NCBI GenBank assembly: GCA_028671895.1
Contig: CM053804.1
Span: 1,927,001 to 1,991,000, forward strand
Source of the DNA: Oenanthe sinensis
Taxonomy: Eukaryota > Streptophyta > Magnoliopsida > Apiales > Apiaceae
DNA length: 64,000 nucleotides
Direction of reading: 5' to 3'
Shown: in pieces, positions 1-11,581 of the stretch
Layout: every line of letters starts with the position of its first letter
Position numbering within the stretch: the first letter of the stretch is position 1
The notes under the pieces: generated by a model
The model's input: only the letters and a program-made list of their open reading frames with translations
Told to the model about the DNA's origin: nothing
The model's database searches: none
Made by a program: the position numbers and the translations under genes

Positions 1-2263
1 ATCATTAAACGAAAGATTCAAACAAGTTAAATATAACAACTTTGACGAGCCTTGAGGTATAGGACCAGAAAGTTGGTTTCTGGATAAATCAAGAAACATC
101 AGTTCTCTCAGATTTCCAATTTTATCCAGAATCTTTCTACTTGTATGATTTCCAGAGAGATTCAAATTTAGCAACCCTAAAAGACTCATCAACTCTTTAG
201 GAATTGCACCATCAAAGTTATTGTTTGATAGATCAATCAATACCAAATATGTGAGTGATGATGCGAAGAACTCCAACTCAGTTCCTTTCATATTATCCAA
301 TAATCGTTCTCCATATCCAAATGAAGCATTTGAATAGAATACAATAAAAGGTTCATCACTGAGATCCTTAGTCATCGCAGTGAGATTGTCAAAACAAGAA
401 GGGATTGATCCACTAATATTATTTTGAGCCAAATTTAGCAACTGAAGATTAGAAAGATAATACAATTCTCGAGGAATCTCACCATGAAAGTTATTTGACT
501 GAAGAGTCATAATCTTCAAACTTGAGAGACTCTCTCCAATCCATGAGGGAAGAATACCAGTAATTTCATTTTCTGCCAAATCTAGGGTAACGAGTCTTGT
601 CAAATGCTGAAATGTTGTGGGGAGTTTTCCGCGGAACTTGTTTCTGTGCAAGTGAAGTGATCAAAGATGTGGTAAATATCCTACATATCGTGGAATATGC
701 CCAGAGAAACTGTTATTTGTCAAGTCTAAAACTTGCAAGTACTCTAAACTTCCCAAGCAAGTTGGTAGTCCACCTGAAAACTGATTACTTGAGAGGTAAA
801 TATACTCTATGGTCTTCATAGTTCATATTGCATAAAATTACTGGAAATTCACCAATTAATTGGTTATTTGGGAGAAAAAGACTTATTAAACTCCAGTTTC
901 CAGGATTACTATCATTAGCAACCAGCAGTCCTGAAAGTAAGTTGTTGGACAAATCTAATTGCTCCAGTTCCGAGGGGATTGACAACACATTACCTGAGAG
1001 CTGGTTATAAGATAAATCTAAATTGACTACATGAGATTCCATCGCATTCTCAAACCACTTACCTGTGATCTGATTGTGAGATACATCCATGAACTCGACT
1101 CTCAAGTACACGTTCTTAAACCAGTCCGGAATAGTATCTTTGATACTTCCATTGGAAATGAGAAGATATTCTATTTCTCTTTGGTTTCGAAGCCACTGGG
1201 GAAATCGAGGTCCAACTTTGCAGGATGACAGACTAAGAAAATTGAGCTGAAAAGGAGTTGTCCATGGGAAGCTAATATTCACTACGACATCAAGATTTGA
1301 TGACAACTCCAAGTGTTTCAATCTTGTGAGATTTTTCATGTGATCCTCAGATATGGTACCCGCTAATAAATTAACAGATAAATCCAAACTTTGAAATTCT
1401 GAAAGTTTTCCTAACCATACAGGGGAGATGCCATTCAATTGATTATTGTTAATATGCAACTCCTTTAAAAAGGTTAGTCCTTCAATTCCAACTGGCAGGT
1501 TCCCGGTGAAATTATTATTACTGAGTTGAAGTTTTACTATTTGAGTCAGATTGCTGAATATGTCGACAGGAATTGAACCACTAAAGTTATTCGAACTCAC
1601 GTCGAAAGTTTCCAACTGAGTTAGATTGGAAAATGTTTGAGCTAGAATTAAACCTTCCAACTTATTGAAGCTAAGATGTCTAAATTGAGCAAGATTTCCG
1701 ATTTCAGTTGGAAATGAGCCATTGAAGTCATTGTAGTGAAGATCAAGGTATTGCAAGCTCAATATTCTTCCAAGATCACGGGGAATTCGACCCCCCAATA
1801 TTGAATTAGAGAGATTGAGATATCTCAAATTCTTAAAGAAGTCAAAGAATTCAGGAATCTGAGCTCCTAAGAAGTCATTCGTGCTCAAGTCTAGGTATAT
1901 AAGATTCTTCAAATTCTGTAAAGAGTCACTTATCTTACCTCTTAAGCTTGAAATTTCATAAGCTTCCCAATCATCACCATTAATATCAACTGGATTGCGA
2001 AGATCAAGTTTAAAGACATGCCTAGTTCTTCTGTTGCATTGAACTCCATACCATGCACAACAATCCTCTCCGATCCAAGATGATAAGAGATTTGATTCGT
2101 CAGCGAGGCTTTTCTTGAATGTTACAAGCGATTTTCTCTCACTCTCTAAGCAACTTATATTTGAAGAACCAGTAGACGCTCTAACAAATAGAAGTGTTTG
2201 GACCAAAAGGAAAGCGAAAAACATGAGCACATGAACAGACAAAGGGGCACTATGCAATCCCAT
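1..2263 (-). pseudogene. Decayed LRR receptor-like protein gene (EIX2-like), runs off left edge
   Basis: Reading from 2263 leftwards, the protein starts with a hydrophobic signal peptide, then a plant LRR N-terminal cap (CLESERKSLVTFKKSL, then a CCAWYGVQC cysteine motif) and about 14 leucine-rich repeats of the LxxLxLSxNxFxGxIP type. The first frame stops at 785-787. LRR coding continues in another frame through 1-784, for example LSSNQFSGGLPTCLGSLEYL just after the break, so the gene is frameshifted. The likely cause is a 7-bp near-duplication at 814-827. A second lesion is an in-frame TGA at 661-663 inside a repeat (LPHL-stop-SLHLHRN). The C-terminal LRRs, transmembrane helix and tail would lie left of position 1. 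In the family these are plasma-membrane receptor-like proteins that sense microbes and signal through SOBIR1-type kinases. No kinase is visible. Two lesions make a pseudogene likely; assembly error is the alternative. Confidence 0.85.
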
Positions 2264-3448
2264 TTTTAAAGTTGGACTATCTCAGTTTATAAACTTCTTT
2301 CTGGTTACTAACAATGTCTATCAAAATGTTAGTAGGGATCTTAGTATTTAAACTTGTAAACAGCAATTTTTCCAGGTTCAATAGGCTAGAATTCCATTTA
2401 CTTTGGAATATATGGATTTACACATTGAGCCCTTCTCCTCATGCCCAAAGGTTTTAGGTAAGTTGGTAAATTAATAAAGTTCTTTTGATCCAGCAATCTC
2501 GAGTTTGAATCAGGTCACCTCATTATTCTTAAATTTAATTCATCAGTCATTCATATGAAGATTCTCTGTATCTAGATAATCTAAAAAACAAGGAAAAAGT
2601 TGGACCAGTTCATGTCTGATCCCTAATATCAGAATGATTTTCACTGGGTTTATGCTAAGAAACTTCTACTTATTATATTAATTGAATTTTGTAAGTGTTT
2701 CTTAGAATTTGTGGAAAACAGAAAGAAAGAAAGAAACAATGTTTTATGCAAGTGTTCTCGAAGTACACAATAAAAAATGATGATATACCTAAGCATGGTA
2801 TGGTTTTTTATGTTGTGTTTCCAATTGTTACACCTGTAGTCGCAATCTGCGATTAGTTTATCAAGAACTAAGTTCTTGTTTATTAAATTTTGACATTTCA
2901 ACTGGAACTGACACCAACATGTGGACTCTACTACAATGATAGATAATATTTCAATACATTTTTCTATAGAGAGTTGCAAGAAGTTAAAGTACAATTTCAA
3001 TCACCCTCAACAATTTTAGAAGTTACCTGGGCAATATGGCTCGGATTCTATTATCTTTCTAGCTCGCTACCGTGTGAGCATATATCTATACTTATATGAC
3101 TTACTGAATATTTAATCCTAACTGTTACAGCACGACTGAACTTTGGTTAAGGATATGCTTGTTTTATACTTAAAATTTTGTAATGAATGCTGAAACAAAA
3201 AAATTGTATGATAAAAGCCATGAACAATGAATTGTATATATACAAACAAAGAGTATCATCACCGATCAGGCGATCACAAGTCATTCATTACACTTTCATG
3301 AAAGGAAACCGGACATATGGATCCAGAACATCTCCATCAAAAGAAATAGAGACCCTCAGAATATCATAATTACATAAAACTAATAGAGATGATATAGTCA
3401 TGAATTTGCTTACTTCTCACTTCGGCCTACGTCAGGAAATGCTTCTGG
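2264..3448. other. Intergenic DNA between RLP pseudogene and retrotransposon
   Basis: This is AT-rich upstream sequence of the RLP gene. I see no conserved coding stretch, RNA gene or terminal repeats. Short open frames here have no recognisable protein character. Confidence 0.5.
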
Positions 3449-3453
3449 CACCC
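3449..3453. repeat. Target-site duplication CACCC, left copy
   Basis: The five bases CACCC directly precede the LTR start TGTTGTCGAG and recur directly after the other LTR at 12859-12863. Length and position are those made by an LTR-retrotransposon integrase. Confidence 0.9.
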
Positions 3454-4731
3454 TGTTGTCGAGTATTTTGGAGGGATATCGTTCGCAGGGAAGGATTGTT
3501 ATCAATATCAATTTCAAGTATATTATCTCTTATAATCTAGAAGTGAGAAGAATGATTTTTGGTTTTTGTTTATAAACTAAATTAAACTAATAAACAAATA
3601 AAATTTATGTATTAACGATGATAAAAAGCAATCCAGGAAATAGGGTTCTTCATTGGCATTGATGAATGTCTATCAATTGCGACATACAAGTCTCTTACTC
3701 TGTTAAAAACAATCCTTCTAAAGTTTATAATGTTCTCTCCCAAGATACAATATAATACTTACAATTATGCCTTAACCGTCACTCCCATGATCAATTGAGG
3801 TACAACTATAAGCTACCAAAACCCAAGGATTTTCAGTCTCATAAATCACATATTAATCTCCCAATTAAATATTTGACTTATGTCTATCATATCATGAACT
3901 AGAATTACAACTCCTCTCCCGATTCGTTAATAACCCCTACAGATACAATTAAAGGTTAGTTACTCCCATAATTGTGTTAAGCACAGTATGATAGATTAGC
4001 CAAGCAGAGAAATCACAATACAATGTTAAACAAACATCGCAAACCAATGAATACTACCTAATCCCCAGATTAGAGAATTAGTTACTCATAGCAAAGAAAG
4101 AAAACAAACATATATTAATAATGAAAACCATGGTTACAAGAGTATAGAGTTACGAAGATACAACTTGACAAAATCTCTTGAACTTGGAGTGAATCCCTTC
4201 AATCCTTGCTCAAGTTCTCTCTCCAAGTTTTCTCTCCGATTCTCACTCTAGGTAATGCACGGCCGCCACTAATTATCTTACAAACCCTAATATAAAAGTG
4301 TTTTTTTTATGGTTTCCAAGAAAACAAGACTCACTTTCCTAAACGAGATAGAATTATAATACAAAATTCGTAGTCAGCTGTCCAGGCCTGTTTCTGGGCT
4401 GCTCCACTTGAAATATGTGTATTGGGCCACATCCGAATTATAGATTTTTCTATTATCTTCGCATGGGCTGTAAAATCACCCAATTCTGACTTCTATAACT
4501 CAAGTTATGGCCCAAATAGTGAACCGTGTGTGCGCATCCCATCAATTCCGAATTTAATTCTAATTTAGTTCCAAATTGGACTCTTTAATCTCCAATTCTT
4601 CCAAGTTTAGGATTTCCTTGCTTCCTACAATAAAACATTAAAATCTAATTAATAAACATCCAATTAATGCAAAATATAATAAATATGAAGAATATATTTA
4701 TATAAAATCTATATAAATATATACTCTATCA
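3454..4731 (-). repeat. 3' LTR of the Athila-like element
   Basis: 1278 bp, starting TGTTGTCGAG and ending CTCTATCA on the plus strand, nearly identical to 11582-12858. In element orientation it starts TGATAGAGT and ends CTCGACAACA. The region at 4100-4330 (minus strand) resembles a leader with an AAACCCTAA-like stretch. No open reading frame of note. Confidence 0.93.
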
Positions 4732-4747
4732 AATATCCCCACACTTA
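4732..4747 (-). other. Polypurine tract next to the 3' LTR
   Basis: On the minus strand TAAGTGTGGGGATATT directly precedes the LTR start TGATAGAG. A purine-rich GTGGGGA core touching the 3' LTR is where plus-strand DNA synthesis should be primed. The hairpin TTTACTCG/CGAGTAAA at 4751-4770 lies just upstream in element sense. Confidence 0.75.
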
Positions 4748-6037
4748 TCATTTACTCGTCCTCGAGTAAAACAATACTATCTAGCTACTAACTAGTATCA
4801 CTTCCGTAGGTGATCACGGTTGCATTTGGCATATGCAACAAGCCCTTTAAACCCCAAGGTAGCCCCAGTGGACGAGTAAGGTCTCGTGAGGGCCTACAGT
4901 GAATGTACCCACAAAATTCATCTAGCTCATATAAAGTAATATCGATGCCAAATATGAATGCATGTCCTTATGCAGTGGAAGACTATACTATCTATGTGAA
5001 TGCATCTAAAAGAATGCAACTACATGAATGAGAATGCAAAGAATCCCAAATATAATAGTGTATGTCAAGTCAGCAATAACCTTCAGAATATGCAACCAAT
5101 TTAGACACATCAAGCTCACACAACAATATCAGCACATAGTAAACACAAGTACAGAGCATGCGTGTGTGCTTAGCTTAAAAACATGCGCTTTAATTCAAGA
5201 ACATAGGCATACTAGTTTTAACACGACAAATCATGCGAGTTAATAGCTCCCAAGTTGAGTACTAGAATAGATCTTAAACACTTTATTACTTAGAACTAGC
5301 CATCATTCAAGTTTAACAAGGGATTTCTATGTCTTCTTTTTCTGCTACAAGGCATTCTTTTTATTGCTCAGTCTAAGGTCGGGACGCTTCTCAGGGTAAG
5401 TGAGTTACGACCACCATACGACTTCACCATCTCTTTTTTTTTTCTTGAAGTCAAGTAATTCTTCAGTAACCAAGGGCAGTGAAAAGTCACCAAGAAAATT
5501 TTATTTTTAGTACAACTACACTTAATACCAGCATATGTACATGGATCGTCCCTTTCATATGACATTACATTTGCCACCCATTGATCTCAAAGGAGTACCT
5601 GATACTTTATTTGCCCCTTTCTTTGTTAGACATTTACATCCCATGTCTCCCTTAAACTTATGTTACGTACTAAGATCAAAAGGGAATAGTCAAAATTCGA
5701 ATCATCAACAAGCGGCTACCCCTCAAGATACAAGTATGTCTAAGTCTCAATTCAAAGAGCATAATAATTTCGTGTAAAGAAATATACTCTGCACTAGTGA
5801 CACTATGCAAATAATATTATTAAATGATAACAAGATATAGTCAAAAATAAGTTGCACATAATATCATCATAAGATACTGACTTGGACTACTACTAATATG
5901 GGATCATGTTATGTTATGCAATGCAATAATGTTTAAAATTAAATATGAATCCTAAGCATGCATTTCACATTATCATCAAATTATTTATAAGGCTAGAATT
6001 TGAAGAAAAAAAATACATATATTACAATATTGAGAAC

Positions 6038-6052
6038 ATATCCCCACACTTA
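6038..6052 (-). other. Internal copy of the polypurine-tract sequence
   Basis: ATATCCCCACACTTA (plus strand) is identical over 15 bases to 4733-4747 beside the 3' LTR, but lies 1.3 kb further inside the element. It could be an internal priming site or a relic of a rearranged element end. Confidence 0.6.
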
Positions 6053-6216
6053 AATGGTTCATTGTCCGCAATGAATTATGAAAAGAAAAAAATCTAAAAA
6101 AATCCTAAAAAATACAAAAAACAAGATAGAAAAAAAATAATATACAAAGAAAAGTTAGAAATACTCCCCTAATGCATTTGCAATTCCATGAAGTCCCTTG
6201 ATGAGTCCTTGGCTCT

Positions 6217-6835
6217 GCATGAGAGTGCTGCAATTTTGCATGAACGTGCTGAATTCACAAAGCATGACTGTGCTAGGTGCGACTTTGACTTCTGTTTGTA
6301 AATGAACATGCATAGACGTGGCATGAACATGCCAAATGGGAAAACCGTCACAGATAATCGAAAGAGGGTTTGCATGAGCATGCCAAATAATGGCATGAAT
6401 GTGTAAGACAAGAATCCACTTTTCTGCATGAACATGGTAGGTGTTTAGCATGAACATGCTAAATTTCAAAAATACTACAGTAGCTTCAAATAGGACCCTG
6501 CATGAGAGTGCTAAAACAGAGCATGATCATGCTGTATCATCTACTAGAATGTGCTGATAAGAAATTGAAGCACTGCATGAACATGCTATAAGTCTGCATG
6601 AACATGCTAAAACCACAAAACATAACCGAATCCCCGTGCTACAACATCCTCTGTGTGCATGAACATGCACTGATGTTGGCATGAACATGCCAAACTTAAG
6701 AAGTACCACCGAAACATCAAAATTGCATCAGCATGAACGTGCGAGAAATCTGCAGGAGCATGCCAAATTGCCAAAATTATACAGTTTTATTATAACATTG
6801 TTGCATGAGTGTGCTAACCCCTAGCATGAACATGC
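6217..6835. repeat. Array of about 20 interrupted palindromes, GCATGAACATGC
   Basis: The 12-mer GCATGAACATGC (arms GCATG/CATGC around AA) and close variants start at about 6217, 6238, 6262, 6300, 6321, 6372, 6393, 6426, 6448, 6500, 6521, 6575, 6596, 6657, 6679, 6731, 6752, 6803 and 6824. Most fall in pairs whose starts are 21-22 bp apart. The pairs recur every 72-83 bp (one interval is 54). The DNA between motifs is much less conserved than the motifs. Confidence 0.9.
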
Positions 6836-7034
6836 TGCCTGGAAATCAGTTGCACCCCTGAAAAGAAGCCTGAAAATCAACTCCTGAAACAATAAGCAAA
6901 AACATCATTGCACAAAGCGGGAGTAAAACTAACTATCCAAATACTTTACATAATAAAATATATATATATAACATTCATGGGTTGCCTCCCAAGAAGCGCT
7001 TGTTTAACGTCATTAGCTTGACGCCTGATATATC

Positions 7035-10000
7035 TCAAGTGGTAGAATCGGTGAGAAGAAAACAATCTCCTCTTTGCACGTGTTCACCGATTAAATACGG
7101 TTTAAACCTTTGACCATTCACCTTAAAAACATCAGACCCCTCTCTAGTAATGTCAACAGCACCATGAGGATAAACTTTCACAATTTCAAAAGGGCCAGAC
7201 CATCTTGATTTCAATTTTCCTGGAAAAAGCTTGAGCCTCGAATTAAATAACAGTACTTTCTGCCCAACTTCAAAATCTTTTCTTCGAATGTGTTTGTCAT
7301 GCCACATCTTGGTCTTTTCCTTATAGGTCATAACACTGTCATATGCTTGGAGTCGAAACTCATCCAACTCACTAAGTTGCAACAAACGCTTTGTTCCCGC
7401 AGACTTTGAATCAAGATTCAAATTTCTTGTAGCCCAATATGCCTTATATTCAAGCTCAACAGGCAAATGACAAGATTTTCCGAATACCAACCTATATGGA
7501 GACATACCAATAGGAGTTTTAAAAGTTGTTCTATATGTCCAAAGAGCATCATCGAGCTTTGTAGACCAATCTTTTCTCGAAGTTGCCACAGTTTTCTCCA
7601 AAATTGATTTAAGCTCACGATTAGAAATTTCCACTTGTCCACTAGTTTGTGGATGATATGGAGTCGCCACTTTTTGCGTCACACCATACTTTTTCAAAAG
7701 ATCTTCAATCTGTTTATTGCAAAAGTGAGAACCCCCATCATTGATAATAGCTCTTGGAATTCCAAATCTGGTGAAAACATGTTTTTGTAGGAACTTTTTC
7801 ACAACTCTAACGTCATTAGTAGGAGATGCAATAGCTTCAACCCATTTTGAAACATAATCCACTCCCACCAAAATATATTTGTTCCCATATGAAGATGGAA
7901 ACGGACCCATGAAGTCCATCCCCCATACATCGAAAAGCTCAACTTCAAGGATAGATTGTAAAGGCATCTCATTCCTTCTTGATATATTTCCTGTCCTTTG
8001 GCATCTATCACAAGTTGTGACAAAATTTCTAGCATCTTGATACATAGTAGGCCAATAGAAACCAGATTGCCAAATTTTTGCAACAGTTTTCATGCTACTA
8101 TTGTGGCCTCCACACTCTAGCGTATGACAATGTCTGAGAATATCATGAACTTCCTCATGTGGCACACATCTTTTCATCATTCCATCTGCACATTCTTTAT
8201 AGAGTAGAGGTTCTTCCCAAAAATAATGTTTAACATCAAACAGAAATTTCTTCCTTTGTTGATGAGTCAAATGGTTAGGAACAACACTTCCCACTATGTA
8301 ATTGACAAGATCCGCATACCATGGTGTAGACATATAGACTGCTAGAAGTGTTTCTTCAGGAAAAACATCATTAATGGGCATGTCATCTGCTACGACTCCA
8401 TCCCCTTGATCTAATCTTGATAAATGATCTGCAACAAGATTTTCAGAGCCTTTCTTGTCACGAATTTCAAGGTCAAACTCTTGAAGTAAGAGTATCCATC
8501 TGATCAAACGAGGCTTTGCATCTTTCTTTGACATCAAGTACCGAATTGCAGCATGATCCGTATAAACAATCACCTTAGACCCCACAAGATAGGATCTAAA
8601 TTTGTCAAAGGCAAATACCACAGCAAGAAGCTCTTTCTCAGTGGTAGCATAATTGACTTGTGCATCATCGAGTGTCTTGCTTGCATAGTAAATCACGTGC
8701 ATGCGTTTGTCTTTCTTCTGTCCCAAAACAGCACCCACTGCATGATCACTAGCATCACACATTAGTTCAAAAGGCAAGCTCCAATTAGGAGAAGACATAA
8801 TAGGTGCAGAAGTCAGCTCCTTCTTCAACCTATTGAAAGAAACAAGACAATCATCATTAAAATCGAAGTCAACATCTTTTTCAAGCAACTTACAAAGAGG
8901 GTGAAAAATCCTTAATGAAACGAAGGTAGAAACCGGCATGTCCAAGAAAACTTCTAATCCCTTTCACTGAGGAGGGTGGTGGTAATTTTTCGATCACTTC
9001 AATTTTTGCCCTGTCCACCTCAATGCCTTCTTTAGAAATTTTGTGCCCGAGCACAATGCCTTCTTTTACCATAAAATGGCATTTTTCCCAATTCAAAACC
9101 AGATTAGTTTCTTCACATCTCTGCAATACTTGAGACAAATTGGTTAAACAAGAATCAAAGGAAGAACCATATACAGTAAAGTCATCCATAAAGACTTCCA
9201 TGGTTTTTCCTATAACATCTGAGAATATAGCCGTCATAAGCCGTTGAAAAGTAGATGGGCCATTACACATTCCAAATGGTAGCCTACGATATGCAAAAGT
9301 ACCATATGGACAAGTAAAAGTTGTCTTCTCTTAGTCTTCAGGAGCGATAGGGATTTGAAAATATCCTGAGTACCCATCTAGAAAATTATAATACTCATTA
9401 CCCGCAAGTCTCTCAAGCATTTGATCAACAAAAGGAAGAGGGAAGTGATCTTTACGAGTAGCGTTATTCAATTTTCTATAATCAATACAAACTCTCCAAC
9501 CTGTTACTGTCCTAGTAGGAATAAGTTCATTTTTTTCATTATGAACAACAGTCATCCCACCCTTTTTAGGTACAACATGTATAGGACTAACCCATTCACT
9601 ATGTGGAACAGAGTATATAATGCCAGCATCTAACAACTTAGTGATTTCTTTTTTAACCACTTCTTGCAAATTAGGATTTAATCTTCTTTGACCTTCAATC
9701 ACTGGTTTATGATTATCTTCTAAGGAAATCCTATGCATGTAAAGAGCGGGGCTGATTCCCTTAATGTCCTTTATTGTCCAACCTATTGATGACTTAAACT
9801 TTTTAAGCACATTCAACAATTTTTCAAGTTCATCATCATTAAGCAAAACACTTACAATTACAGGATATGTATCATTATCACCAAGAAAAGCATACTTCAG
9901 ACTAGAAGGAAGAGGTTTGAGTTCTACCTGAGGTGCCTCTGAAACTGAAAGTGGCATTTCAACCTGGACTAACTCATCTGCTTTTGACATGCTTTTCTGA

Positions 10001-10242
10001 CTAGGCTTGATAGCCTCAACTTCTGGCAATTCTCTTCCATTCCTCAAAGTGATAGCCTTGCAATGCTCCTTACCACTTGTATCGGGTTGACTCGGAAGTG
10101 ATCCTTGCTCACGAACACCAACTTTATTCGCAATTTGACCAATTTGCACTTCCATCATCTTTTGAGAAGATGCTAATTGTTCAAGTCTTGAATCAAACTG
10201 CCCAAATTTAGTCTCAATGTTTGCGAAAGCTCCCGTAGTTCC
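7035..10242 (-). pseudogene. pol of the Athila-like element (RT, RNase H, integrase), broken
   Basis: The frame continues from gag (GTTGAFANIETKFGQFDSRL just past the TAG). After KAITLRNGRELPE comes a linker and then reverse transcriptase (WVSPIHVVPKKGG; VCIDYRKLNNAT; catalytic FMDD at about 9205). RNase H follows (FELMCDASDHAVGAVLGQ; EKELLAVVFAFDKFRSYL; YTDHAAIRYLM), then integrase with an HHCC zinc finger (H..H, then CDRCQR) and a DDE core (WGMDFMGPFP, INDGGSHF, SNRELKSILE). Lesions are a TAA at 9331-9333 inside a conserved PED-EKTTF stretch (CAA to TAA fits) and a frameshift near 8903-8915 between FIKDFS and HPLCKLLEKD. No D-T/S-G aspartic protease motif is seen between gag and RT, where Athila normally has it. 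The frame ends at 7035. Confidence 0.9.
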
Positions 10243-11505
10243 CTATATCATTTTATTAAGGGCAACTTCACAGTCAGCAGGTGCTTTCTTTTCCTTCGGT
10301 GGAGGAAGTAAATTTTGCTGATACTGCTGACGTGGTTGAAAATTTGAGGGCTGATTTTGCTTAGGAGCTGCAAATGGTGGATTCTGCACATGATTGCTGC
10401 TATAGGAAAGATTATTGTTGGGCCTCTGATTAGGATTATAGTAAGAATTATTCTGCACTAGCCATGGCTGTCTTCCCTGAATAAAAGCTGCTTCCTCTGA
10501 AAATTGAGTAGCATACGAAGACTGATCGACACCATAATCACAATGTCCTTCCATTGGAGAAGAGATAGAATTAACATTGGCTCTCTGCCCATATACCTCT
10601 TGAGTAAGAGCATCGAGTTTAAGAGTGATTAAGTTCAGCATCTCTGTCTCTTGTGCCGATTTTGCTGAATTTGTTCCATTAGGTGCCCAAGCATAATTGT
10701 TTGATGCCAATTGTTCAAGAAGTGCTTTGGCTTGATGCACAGGTGCTTTTTTAAAGTCCCCTCCTGCAGCTACATCCAAACTTAGACGAACATCTGCATT
10801 CATAGCTCCGTAAAAAGTGCTCACGATCATCCATTCGGTGCAACCATGATGTGGGCACTGTCTCAACAATGCCTTGTATCTCTCCCATGCTTGATACAAA
10901 CCTTCTCCTGGTCGTGCTTTGAAACTCAGAATCATAGCTCTCATTTGTTGAGTTTTGTCAGAAGGATAGTATCTGGACAGGAACTCAGTAGAAAGGCTTT
11001 CCCAAGTAGCAAGTGACATTTCTGAAAGCTGCTGAAACCATTCCAAAGCTCTTCCCTTAATAGAGTATGGAAACATGTGTAGACGAATCTGGTCAGCTGT
11101 CACTCCATTGATCCTGAATGGACCACACATTTGTATGAAGCGCTCTAGATGACGGTGTGGATCTTCTCTCTCAATATCACCTTCAAAGGCAGAGTTGCTC
11201 ACCATCTGATTGAGGCTTGGATTAATGTTATAATGAGTTGCATTAATCTCAGGAGTCTTGTACATGCAATTTGCGGGATTAGGCGTTTCATGATCCCGAA
11301 TAGACGAATCATCAATAACAGCAACTTCAACATTTTGGTCATCCATGTCGTCTTCTTCCTTCCTTTGTTTTGCCTCTTGCCTCCTTATTCGGAAAGTGCG
11401 TTCGATTTCCGGATCAAAGTGTAAATCTGTTGCACTCTTAGAACGTCTCATGCACGATACAGTACCTGAAAAGAAGAACACCAATAAGATAGATCTTGGA
11501 AACAA
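10243..11505 (-). pseudogene. gag of the Athila-like element, closed by a premature TAG
   Basis: The capsid region is recognisable (MRRSKSATDLHFDPEIERTF near the N terminus; GRALEWFQQLSEMSLATWES and KARPGEGLYQAWERYKALLR in the middle). The likely start is the ATG at 11449-11451; an upstream ATG at 11505 adds 18 residues unlike Gag. The frame ends with a TAG at 10243-10245, but the same frame continues as GTTGAFANIETKFGQFDSRL and runs into pol, so the TAG is a nonsense change in a single gag-pol frame. No intact CCHC zinc knuckle is visible. Where related elements carry it there is only the remnant HCDYGVDQ. The product would package element RNA in cytoplasmic particles. Confidence 0.88.
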
Positions 11506-11560
11506 TCTGATAAATTCTAAACAATTAGAAACAATTAACTCAAACTTAATATTGCTGCCT

Positions 11561-11578
11561 TCCCCGGCAGCGGCGCCA
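11561..11578 (-). other. Primer-binding site complementary to tRNA-Asp
   Basis: On the minus strand, after a 3-nt spacer from the 5' LTR, the sequence reads TGGCGCCGCTGCCGGGGA. From memory, the complement of the 3' end of plant tRNA-Asp is TGGCGCCGTTGCCGGGGA, so 17 of 18 bases match. tRNA-Asp priming fits the Athila lineage. Confidence 0.85.
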
Positions 11579-11581
11579 ATT

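Larger units (their letters stand above)
4748..7034 (-). other. Noncoding 3' spacer of the retrotransposon
   Basis: These 2.3 kb lie between the integrase stop and the polypurine tract, where some Athila elements carry an env-like frame. No env-like or other credible coding sequence is seen. The notable content is the palindrome array at 6217-6835 and a second polypurine-like sequence at 6038-6052. The open frames over 6155-6709 are just translations of the repeated motif. Confidence 0.7.

Noticed and set aside
6155..6709. Open frames on the minus strand with repeated HVHA / CMFM-like residues
   Set aside because: They are translations of the repeated GCATGAACATGC motif in several frames at once; no protein family character.
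6217..6835. Palindrome array as a CRISPR
   Set aside because: The repeat unit is only 12 bp, copies vary, spacers are not uniform, and it lies within a plant retrotransposon.
4748..7034. An env-like gene of Athila in the 3' spacer
   Set aside because: No long frame or transmembrane pattern is seen on the minus strand.
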